From the NCBI GenBank assembly GCA_010093515.1, contig MU001675.1, positions 1,011,371 through 1,075,370 on the forward strand: a stretch of 64,000 nt of DNA, written 5' to 3'. Under the pieces are notes generated by a model, which ran no database searches, had not been told where the DNA came from, and worked only from the letters and a program-made list of their open reading frames with translations. The position numbers were made by a program, and so were the translations under genes. The DNA is from Lineolata rhizophorae. Its lineage: Eukaryota > Ascomycota > Dothideomycetes > Lineolatales > Lineolataceae. Position 1 is the first letter of the stretch. Every line of letters starts with the position of its first letter. This document shows positions 35,377-45,669 of this stretch, piece after piece.

Positions 35377-36741
35377 ATGTCAGCCGGTGACGACTTTATG
35401 GACTGGATGCAGTTGCCGGCATGGATGTTTGACTTGACGCAGTTCTCCGGTGAAGCCTTGGAGCCAATCGTTGGCGAATCTCGGGCTTCGCGGTGAGTTT
35501 TTTTTTTTCCCACTTGCTAACTCAGAGGGCGAAACTGGCAAAAAGTGCTAGTAAGGGCTTGGCAACAGATTTGGCGACGACTGCCTATGGAATGACAGCA
35601 GGTGTCGGAAGTCTACCACCTCAATCCGAACGAATTCTCGCCAGTAATGCCCCGCCAGTAGTGAACCAGTAAGTCTTCAAATATGTCCGCCTCTAATATT
35701 TCTGAATTTATAACATGTGATTTTTTAAGGCCCGAATTCCACAGCGTCCCGTGGCTAGACCCAACATCGATCAAGCCAATGACATCCGAGCGCTCCATCA
35801 TTTCGAACACAATGGACAACGAACCAGATTCTACCGTGCTCAACCAGTGTTCATACTGTAATCAGATCTTCGATTCGACGTCACTCCTAGTTCCCCATGT
35901 TAACTTGCACCACAAGTGCCGCATTTGCGATAGCAAATTCCACAAAGCTGAGGAACGCGAACTTCATGAGAAACAGCACACCTGCTGCGGGTGCAACACG
36001 ACGTTTAGATCAATTGAAGAGTGCAATGAACACCAGCTGAGTCACTGCAAATGTGACATGCGCGGTTCAGATCTCGAGGACGCAACTGAGCGTGTGCGTG
36101 ACCAACACGGCCACATGTCGTGTGATTTTTGCGAATTTAGAGGCCACAACAGGGAAACTGTTCGGGTTCATGAAGAGGAGGTGCACACAGGTATCCTGCA
36201 CAGATGTTCTGAATGCGGAATGACTGCCGACTCTAAGTCAAAAATCAAACGCCATGCGAGGTACAGCGGGCACAGCCCATACAAATGTCACCAAAGTGAC
36301 TGTATCGCCGCATTCTCTCGGGTGGATGTTTACAAACGCCACATGTTGTCCCACAAGAAGGATGCGAGGGGCTTCCCCTGCACAGAGTGCGACCGATATC
36401 AAGGCCCAAAGGTATTCAAGCGCTACGATCATCTCACTCAGCATATGCAAAAGACCCACAACGTTCATCTAGATACGAGCCTTAGGTATATTAGCAACGT
36501 CCCTGTTTGTCCACATAAGACATGCGCGGACTACCGAGATCTATCGCTACCATCTCTGACCCCCCGGGAAATGAAACCATTCAAGGCGAGATCGGAGTGG
36601 ACGGCTCACATGCGAACTGAGCATAAGGAGTCTCCGTTTCCCTGTGCTGAACCCGGGTGTGATCGTAAGGAAGGGAAGGGATATTTTCGCAAGCGTGACT
36701 TGGTAAAGCATATGAAGGCCGTCCACAATGGAGGGGAATAG
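35377..36741 (+). CDS. Multi-C2H2 zinc-finger protein
   Basis: The model 35377-35492, 35528-35668 and 35730-36741 predicts 422 residues. The last exon carries a tandem array of Cys2His2 fingers, about eight, several irregular in spacing, over residues 130-420; examples are CSYC...H...H, CRIC...H...H and a large final finger with CAEPGCDRKEGKGYF. This suggests a DNA-binding regulator. A Met/Trp-rich N-terminus (DDFMDWMQLPAWM) comes from exon 1. The first intron is only 35 nt with an 11-base T run, so the 5' end is less certain; an in-frame ATG at about 35591 is the alternative start. The second intron is 61 bp with GTAAGT. No Zn2Cys6 cluster is present. The gene lies between the AAA ATPase and the methyltransferase; no target is known. 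Confidence 0.78.
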
Positions 36742-37963
36742 TTGTCTATGGATGTCTTGGGTGCTAGTGGGATCAATGGCACATGATACACTAATTTTGC
36801 TTTGATTTCGGTCTCGTTCTTTCACTTGGCTCTGTTTTTTTCTCCTATTTCTCAATACAATACGCTCATTAGCGATGCTAGCTTGTTTTTGTCCTTGACT
36901 AGAGTTTCTTCGCCTAACTAGAGGCTTTGAAATTATAGCTCAATTCTTTTGTCAAGATCTACTCCAAACGTCCTTGTGAATCTTATTTAGGAGCGTGATT
37001 GCAGCACGCTCTGCTGAAGGTTGTCCGGACGTCTGCCAACAGACGCACTTATTGTCGCGACCATCCATGAGGCTTACGTCAACGAGGGCGGGTCTTCAGC
37101 CCTCCCTCGCCGCTCGCATCGCTCGCAGGGCCCCCGCTTCGTTCGCCTTAAGACCCCGCTCTATTTTGCCTCAATCCAGACCTAAATTCAGATCCTGCAC
37201 GCAAGGAATAAGATCGCTAGCGTAGTGCAGTCATGAATAGACCACATTATATATGCTCCAAGCCTAGAACGAACGCGGAAAAACGCAACCTGAAATCCAA
37301 CATAGCACACAAAACACGCGAATGAGCTGAAACTTGAGTGCTTAGAAACGAGACTAATGCAAGTACCCGCGTTAGCACTTGGTGGTCGCCAGGCTAAGAC
37401 CAAAGGAGTTTAGCAGCCGTAGCTCTTTCGACCATGAGCGGTTTACCTTTTTAGGTATGTACCTACGTACGAAGTATTTCTATTGGATTCTGCTCTTCTG
37501 ATTGGTGTTTCTGTAGAGATTTAGTGTGGGGCCCTATTAATTCTGCAGTAGAAACAAAACACACAATATGGTTAAAATTTCGATTGTATTGTTCTCTACG
37601 GTAATTAAGTCCTCAATCTCTATCGTGTGAACTTCGCCAAGTATGCCACTCGGCTACGCCAAAGCGACCGACCCCTCGCAATGCGTAGTGGGCAAAGAAT
37701 TTGTAGTCAGCGGCGAAGTCCCGCCGGCGACTATAACCCTGGGCGCGTCTACAACTTCCGTGGTAGACAGGGCATCTCGAGGCGGGGCGGTTGCAGTGCC
37801 CCGCGCGGCCCGACGCACCAAATAAGAATACGTATCCCTCTCGGTTTTCACAACACCTTGCACTCCCCACCTTTTGTACATAATTCCCACCAAAACCTTT
37901 GCTTCATTGCTTTCTTGCGTTGTTTTGATATTGAATCCACCGGCATCGCTTTTCCGTTCGGAC
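36742..37963. other. Intergenic region, AT-rich with a GC-rich block
   Basis: About 1.2 kb. Most is AT-rich, but 37640-37830 is strikingly GC-richer and holds two adjacent inverted repeats: GTCTAC/GTAGAC around 37748-37768 and GCGGGGC (37782-37788)/GCCCCGC (37798-37804). Open frames here are short and unrecognised. It may be the methyltransferase promoter or leader, or a foreign insert. Confidence 0.5.
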
Positions 37964-39510
37964 ATGGCTACCTCGGAGCCAGAAGTGCCGAATCCCGTCA
38001 TCGAGCCAGATGTGGGTGTGTCTAAATAAGGGTCTTCAGCCTCGAATCATGCTATTGACTAATTGTGATCATGTCAGACAAGTGATACAGATTCGGCCGT
38101 GGGAAGCGATATGTACGTTAACTCCACCTGTCCGATCTCTTTATGTACCTCTCACTCACACCCGCACAGCCACAGCGAACTCATCTCCTTGACCTCCTCG
38201 ATCACCGACTTCGTCTACAAGAACGGGCGGAGATACTCAGCCTATCGAGGTGCTAAATACGTCTTGCCAAACGATGAAGTTCGTTAGAACATGTGGAAAG
38301 CACGGGAAATGCTAGCCCACGCGCTAACAGCAATTCGACTAGAGGGAAAGCGATCGGAATGACCTCCTCCACCATATCTACGGCATTATGCTCGATGGGC
38401 GTCTAATTATCGCACCGATCGGCAACCATCTGAAGCGTATATTGGATATCGGCACTGGAACTGGAATATGGGCTATCAATGTCGCCGAGTAAGTTCCGCT
38501 CAGTTAAACTAAGCCGTCATATAACTAACTCGAGGTTTCCACGTCTACGTAAACAGCGAGTATCCGAACGCTGAAGTGATTGGTAGAATCTATCTTTCGA
38601 TCAAAGCGCGAGAGAATGGCACTAACTGACTATTAGGAACGGACATTTCGCCAATCCAGCCGTCATGGTTCGAAGCAACACATACATTCTGCATAGCATT
38701 TCAAGTTGACCTGACGTCGAGAACAGGAGCCCTCCAAATCTCCAATTCGAAATTGACAACGTAGAGCTGGACTGGACGTACAGTAAGATTTTCGACCTGA
38801 TACACTTTCAGAACTTGAATGCATGCATTTCAAACTGGCCAAAGTTGCTGAAGCAGTGCTACGAGTAAGTACCCGAGAAATTTAGTTCCCTTCTAGTATT
38901 TGCATGCCAAATCAAGTCTAGACGACTAATGTCGCAAAATCATCCAGCAACTTGGCCCCAGGAGGCTATCTCGAAGCAAAAGAAACCGACGGTGTCACGG
39001 TCAGCGATGACAACTCTATCCCAGAAAATTGCCACCTAAGGCGGTGGGAAAAGGAGTGTAGAGGGGCATGCGACAAACTCGGCTTAGACACTTCGATCCC
39101 GTGGCGACTAAAGGACATGTTTAAGGACGCCGGCTTTGTCGACATCAGAGAGCAGACCTGGAAAATGCCCTTTAACGCCTGGCCGAAAGATCCACAACTC
39201 AAGCAGCTGGGAAGGTACCAGTTGGTGCAATACTTGGATGCGCTCCAAGCCTATGCGCTGGGCTTGCTGGTTGAAGTGCAGGGATGGACCAAAGAGGAGA
39301 TGGAAGTGTTCCTTGTGGGGCTGAGAAGCGATTTGAAGAACACGAAGTTCCACGGATATAATGTTTTGTAAGTCCTTCTTTCCTATGTTGTGCTTTTCAA
39401 TTCTACTCGTCAAATTGAGGTATTATCCGCCCTGCTGGTCGGATCTTTTCGCTAACTTTAAATTCAACAGTCGGGTCGTTACCGGTCGAAAGCCTAAGGC
39501 TACATCATAA
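37964..39510 (+). CDS. LaeA-like SAM-dependent methyltransferase
   Basis: Nine exons encode 330 residues: 37964-38011, 38078-38112, 38170-38278, 38343-38488, 38557-38582, 38637-38667, 38727-38864, 38948-39367 and 39471-39510. The eight introns are 57-103 bp and all phases close. The Rossmann motif LDIGTGTGIWA is at about 98-108, followed by the acidic SAM-ribose strand (EVIGTDIS), the PPNLQFEIDNVE block and GGYLEAKE, the order seen in fungal LaeA/TAM-type methyltransferases. The YRGAKYVLPNDE block precedes motif I as usual. Relatives influence secondary metabolism or development, but most have no known substrate, and it is not LaeA itself on present evidence. Two introns begin with the rare donor GTTCG (38279 and 38668). 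No secondary-metabolite backbone gene lies in the window. Confidence 0.85.
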
Positions 39511-41203
39511 TTGCATTTATCTAAAACAACGATGTGAGGGTGATAATTCAACGGATTTAATCGATTTAGCTATCTCGCACTCTTCGGATTGTGAAAGAGC
39601 TTTGATTTTGCCCATAACACTTTAGCTTTTAACATTCAATATTTCCTACCTGGTTATTCGCTAACATTAAGGTATCGAAGACCCCTAGTTCTGTCTTTGT
39701 CTAATTTCGTTGTTCGATAACGTTGTCGCGATCACAAATAACTATGGTTTAACGTCGCTGATGTTTTCTTCAATGCCTAGATCTGAGTATGTGCTAATGG
39801 CACACTCATTTCGCCTAATCTTTTTTGGGTCCCGGATGTCCAAGAGCTGTTGGCGATCTATATTAATTCTTTCCCGTAAATGTGCATGCTAGACTACGTA
39901 TATCTCGATGTTTCCTCAAATACTGCTAGATATTCCGGACAATCTTTAATCAATCAGGGCCAAGAGTAGCCGATACGAATTGTGCCCTTTCTTCTCGTTT
40001 TCCCTTTTTGTGTTTTCGAACGCATTTTCCAGGTTGCAATACCGACAAAGTGCCCTGTTAGAATGCGTTATTAGAACCCTTCTAGCTATTTTACTTACCC
40101 TTTATCTAATATTCTTGCGCATGGTTGAATTATCGCGATAAGAGTGCTAGACGATAAGCTTACCTAGACGTGGCTAGTCTTGGCTTGATGCTTGTTATGC
40201 TGTATAACCTGACTGCTGCGTAGACTGGTATTGAATGCATGACGTGTCATCATAATTTCATTTTCTACCGGCCTTAGTCTTATTGCTATGTTATATCTAT
40301 CTCAAACCGTGCAGCTCTTTGGCTGAAATAAGCTTGATTCTAATATCAATGCATTAGCCGCTATTTGGCGCCAGTGTGCTACTTGCCGCGATATTATTAC
40401 AATGTAAGCCAAAATATCTGTATTTGATGAAACTTTCGGTCCGAATGCGGTACTTTGCTCGATAGGCTCGGCTCATTGTCAACTTTCTCGCCTGCTTTCT
40501 TGGTTATATCTTCTACTTTCCCTATTAATCGTTTGTAAGGAAGCTACCTAGAAACGTATGGGAACAAGTTAGAGAAGAAATGAGTTGCTCATGTTCAGAC
40601 GGTGTCATGAATATCTCCTATTTACACAATCAAACTAACAACCCGGGGCAAAACCCCAACTCACCTTGGCACTCCTTTGTCCCATACGATTCTACATGTC
40701 TAGCTGGGTCTCTAGTGACCGGCATTTGACTTCCTAGCACCACCACCCCTCCTAAATTAATTCATTTCAGTGCAGCTAAATTTCTACTCAACGAAGACTA
40801 GCCAGACTCAACCCCAAGATGCCAATATCAAAGCAGAAATGGTCCTTTCTTCTCCCCCAAAGATACGTATTTATTATACTAGGACATGGTACTTCCCGCA
40901 GCACGCAACTTACCGATCACTGTCCCAACTATTCAAGCCCGGCACCAAGACCGAGCTGTGAGACAAAACAAATACACACAACACAACGCCTCGCTATGCA
41001 AACCGCACCGTGCTCGCCTGTAGCGGTATTCACCACGTCTTTTCCCACCACCTTGCCAACCAATCTCACCACTTCCCTTTTACAACCCTAGTTTCTTACC
41101 CGAAACAAGATCAGCAGACCAGCCTTTACCTCTCTAGCTCACTTATCCACACAACCCGCATTGCACAGCCTTCCGACCGCTCGACCGCCATGACCCACAC
41201 CCT
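39511..41203. other. AT-rich intergenic region
   Basis: About 1.7 kb, the longest AT-rich stretch in the window, particularly 39511-40740. It has frequent stops in all frames and no recognisable element ends. It could be simple 3' flank, or repeat relics altered beyond recognition by mutation (for example RIP); I cannot show either. The final 250 bases belong to the 3' flank of HRD1. Confidence 0.5.
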
Positions 41204-44200
41204 CTACTCCCCCTCCTCACTCGCATCCTCAACAGTCGCCCCCCTGGGCCTAGCCACCCCTCCAGGCGCCCCCTCCTCAGCTCCCGCCACCCTCCTCGCT
41301 GCCGCCTCCCCCGCCTTCCTCCTCGCTTCCTCCTCCCCTCCCACCGCGCCCTCCACCAACCGCCCATTGCCCTCACGCACATCCTCGTTCGCCTCCCCAG
41401 CCATTCGCGCCTCCCCATCCTCGCCCCCATGCACCCTCCCCGCCGCCTCATCCACCAACCGCACCGCCTCCGCGACGGCCGCCGCGCCACCATCGCCATC
41501 GCCATCGCCGTCGTCACCCTGCCCCTGCCCCTGCCCCTGCCCCTGCCCCAGCCACCACTGCGGCACCTCCATATCCCGGAGACGCGCGCGCTCGCGCTCG
41601 AGCTCCTCGCGGCGGGACTCGCGCCCGCGCCGCGCGGCCGCGGCCTGCGCCTGCACCGTCGCGAGGCGGTCGCGCATCTCGGCGAGGCGGTGGGTGGGGC
41701 TGCGAGGCGGGGGCTGCGGGGGCGCCCCCTGCGCCAGGGGAGACGCGTTCGGTTGGAGCTGGTGGTGATGCTGGCCGTCCACGGCCGACTGTTGTTGGGT
41801 TGGCTGCTGCTGTTGTTGGGGCGGCGGGGGGGGAGGGGGAGGTTGGAGCTGGGCGAGGAGGTCGGCGGTGGAGGAGGCGTTGTTGGCGCCGGGGGCGGCT
41901 GTGGGTTGCGGTTGGGGTTGGAAAAGGGCGCCGCTGCCGCCGCCGGGACGGACGGGGCTGTAGGTGCGGGAGGCGGGGACGCTGGAGGCGCCCCGCGCGG
42001 CGGCCGCGGCCGTGGGAGGGAAGCCTGGCTGGGGGAAGGTTGGCTGGGGGTTGGCTTGATGCTGTTGCCGATCCCCCCCCACAGAAGTCGCCGCCGAGTC
42101 TGGCATGGCCGGTTGCTGTGTGCCTGGCGGTGAAAACCAGGATGGCCTTTCACCCCTCGTATACATCGGCGTCAAGCGCCATCCTTCTGGCAAAGCGACT
42201 CCTTCAGGCAGCCTCGGATCGCCCGGGCCCATGGCCTGGCCCGGCACCAAAGGCTGCTGCTGCTGTCGTTGCTGGTCTCGGCGGCGCTCTCTCGAGTAGT
42301 TGTGCCAGTCCCGTAGGTTCTGGTTCGGCTCGAGACCTTGCTGGAGTTGGGCCCTGACACGATCGGCTCTGGCTCTGATACCAGCGATCCAGTTCTCGTT
42401 TCCAGCACCAGGGACATTACCGCCGGCCGCGCCAGCTCTCGTTGCACGGACCTCTTGCCACTGGCGACTTAGCCTGTCCAGCTGTTCCTGCGCAATGCCC
42501 AACCGCGCCATTTCCGTCATGATCCTATCTTGCAGTTGCTGAATCTGCCTCTCGATGGATGTGCCCGCCACCGGCCCTCCACCAAGGTCACCTCCTCCAA
42601 GCCCCAATGCACCTAGCCCACCACCAGCGCCTTCCGCTCCCGCATTCGCGCCTCCCGCGTTTGCTGCGTTCATCCGCGCCGCCGCAGCCGCTAGCGTAGG
42701 CGCAATCGGCCCGTCCGGATGTGGAAATGCGTGCGGAAGCTGCTGGTCACCCCCGCCAGCGCCGGCGAGATTCTGGCGCTCGAACACAATCTGGATCGGG
42801 CCCAACTGGAACGTTCGTCTCCGCACGCCCGGCCCGGGCCGATTCCCCTCGCCACCACCGCCGCCTCCTCTATCGTTCTCGTCGTTGTCGGCACCGCCGT
42901 CGCGTCGGTCATGCGCACCGGCTCCGCCGGCGCCTCTATCACGAGCGTGCCGGTGGCGGTGTCTGCGGCCGTGGTTGGCATCCGCGCGCGGGACGACGCT
43001 GCTGCGGCACGTGGGACAGACTTGTTGACGCTCGAGCCAGCTCCTCAGACATCCGAAGTGCAAAATATGACCGCAAGGTAGCTTCTTCGGCTTTTGGCGC
43101 TCGCCGAGGGCCCGCATAGTCGCCTCGTCGACTTCACCGTTTGCTCCAAGGCCTTGCGTCTCGATGCCGCCGCAGTACATGTCAGATCGGCATATGATGC
43201 AGGTAGACTCGGTGGCGAGGTCCTCGGGAGTCGCGTCTGGGTAGCGGCGCTGCATGTCGCGTGTAGCCTCTATGTAGCGGAAGTAGGAGCGCACGCGGCC
43301 GGCGAAGGCGCGGAAGGTAAGATAAAGGTCGCGAAGGAGATGGATCGGAGTGACGGAGAAGAGGACGAGAATTATGAAGTAGGCGCTGAAGAGAAGCAGC
43401 TTCACAAAGTCTGGTATCCGCATCAGTGATATGTTCCTCAAATTTGTATAGGGAAATGGGCGGAAAAGAGCGGCCACGTACCTGAAATTATGTCCACAAT
43501 GAAGAGGCACTGCCCTTTCTTCTCCCATCCCGGGACGTCGACGTCGTTCTCGTCAACATCTTCTTCACGCGGTACGCCGGCCAACGCGGCGTTCACAGCC
43601 GCGTCGGACCCGTTTTCGTTCTCCCGTGCAATGCGCTCACGCTGCGCCCGCACCTGCGCCTTTTTGGCTTTGACCATCTTCACAGTCTGCGCGGCCGTAA
43701 TATTCCCGTCTACGATGAAAACCATATATTTCAACGCTGAGAAGACGGCCGAGAAGAGCAGGATGATGAACTCGAGCGAGAACATGAGCATCATGCTCGG
43801 CCTGGCCTCATCCAGCACCATCATGATGACCGTCCGGGTCATATAGTACGAGAACGAGGCCGTTATGCCCAGCGCGGCGCAAAGGCGCGTGTGGAACAGG
43901 CGCGGGTTTCGCGGGGGTTGCTGGTCGAGCTGCTCGATGCGTTTGTCGGTGATCCAAAGCCAGACCTTCGCGTTGAGGGACGACACCAGCAAGAATATCG
44001 ACCACGGTCCGATCTCATCCCGGAACATGGTCATGGCAAACAGCGTCTCGATGATATTGAACCAGGCGCGTTCGCGCACCTGCTCGGCCTCGAGAACGCG
44101 CAGTTCGCCGAAGACGAGGCGCTGGAGGTTGATGGAGAGGGCCCCGGCTAAGAAGAGGGCGAAGTTGGCCAGGACCTGGGCGGAAGAAAAAAAACCAGAT

Positions 44201-44460
44201 TAGTGCTCCAAGCCTGGAGATGGACATATGTGTGTTCCGGCGAGCATTTGCGACGACTTACGAGGATGCATTCATTGGACTGGCCGAGATAGACCGCTGC
44301 GGAATAGAAGTTGGGACGCTCGCTGAAGGCCCGGAGAAGTACCATAGCCGTTGAGGCCATAGTAGCCTACACATATTACTTCCGTATTAGCTGGATCCTT
44401 CCACGTGCAGCAAATTCATTGCTGATGGGGCCATACCACGACGTAAAGCTTGAGCCGCAT
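41204..44460 (-). CDS. HRD1: HRD1-type ERAD E3 ubiquitin ligase
   Basis: Exons 44460-44437, 44366-44262, 44175-43482 and 43410-41204 (introns 70, 86 and 71 bp) predict 1009 residues. HRD1 is the multispanning ER-membrane ligase and retrotranslocation channel for misfolded proteins. The N-terminal 315 residues hold the hydrophobic helices (FYSAAVYLGQSN, LANFALFLAGAL, PWSIFLLVSSLNAKVW and others). The RING-H2 domain is at about 345-409 (CIIC...CGHILHFGC...CPTC). The remaining 600 residues are unusually long, low complexity and rich in Gln, Pro, Gly, Ala and Glu. The first exon encodes only MRLKLYVV; it is preferred over an internal ATG at 44360 because it restores the conserved MRL start and has good GTATGG, GCTAAT and TAG signals. 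Confidence 0.9.
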
Positions 44461-45669
44461 CCTCGCGGGTCGCTCCGACCGCGGAGCTCGCTGCACTCAC
44501 GAACAGCTGGTGGATATGGCGATTACGTTGAAAAGGCGGAGGCGGAATTGCGATCCATGCAGAGTGGTGGCAGAGTACGTTGCACAAGGAGAGACGAGCG
44601 GTGAGAAGGCAAGCTAGTGGTTGGAGAGGTTCGGAGCGCTCCGCACAGGAAGCGGGCATTGAAGACAGCTGTCGTCGCCGAAATGTCGCGTTTGCGTCCA
44701 CGCTGGGCCGCGCCGGCCGCCGGGTAGCCAATCGGGAAGGGCCGAACGAGCTACCGTGGTCGTTTGCGCCACAACGCCACCCGTGGCGCGCATCACGCCG
44801 CACCGATCTTCCCTTGTTTCCACCACCACCACTCCCTCCGCTCGTTCGGACTCGGGATAGACGGCAGCAGTGCGGCATAGGCAGGCCAACATCGCCATTG
44901 GATGCTTGCCAAGAGCGGAGTTGGCAGGCTGCGCACTGTAGTCTACCGCGGCACGTGAAGCCACGCTCGTGGAGCTTTGCGGGGACAAATTCCCCGTTAA
45001 GACTACATCGATTCTTAGACTCCTTTCGTGGTGACTGACATCATCTAGCTGGCCTCCGCGGCAACCTACATAGCGCCGCAGACGAAGCTGAAGATCCGTT
45101 CTCCGACCGGATGTGCCGAACCCTTGCGCCTGTCGGTCTCGGACCGAGACGCGCCAAGAGGCTCTGCAACCCCGACGATCCGCAGAGCCCCCGAACCGCC
45201 GACTGAGAACATTTTCGTAATAAAGTTCACTCGGGCGGTGCTCTGGACGGCTCCATTATCGGCCCGCAAAGACAGCATGCCTGTTCCCGGTCCGTCAGTG
45301 TCTGCGGCGGCCTATCACAGGCAGCGTTAACGCCAAGAAGGCCGTAGAGGGGCAGGTGTCGTCGGGACGTCGTCCACGAGAGGTTGCTGTGGGGTACGCG
45401 GGGAGCGGGGGTGCCTCGCATTAGCCTGGCAGGTTAGGCCGCGTTTTCGAGCAATGCAACCAGGGCGGTCTATGATGAGGAGGCTGATCGGTAAGGCGAG
45501 AGCGATGTCGTCGTCCGGGGATATTTAAAGGACGATGCCAGGGTAACCCAGAGTTTGGCGGGTAGAACCACGGCAGCTGGACTCTACAATCATTGTGTGC
45601 GAGTGCCCGACCTTCATAGAAGCCGACTTACTGGATCAATTGGTCGCGCCTCAGTTCGGCAAGCCCTCA
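44461..45669. promoter_or_regulatory. Divergent promoter, HRD1 / GH32
   Basis: About 1.2 kb. A TATA-like ATATTTAAAG at 45521-45530 lies 140 bp before the invertase ATG. Open frames on both strands are short and unrecognised. A GTG-started frame runs into the invertase from 45555 but is out of frame with its signal peptide. Confidence 0.5.

Noticed and set aside
39511-40740. AT-rich stretch as a transposon relic
   Set aside because: No terminal repeats, no target duplication and no coding similarity could be seen; composition alone is not enough.
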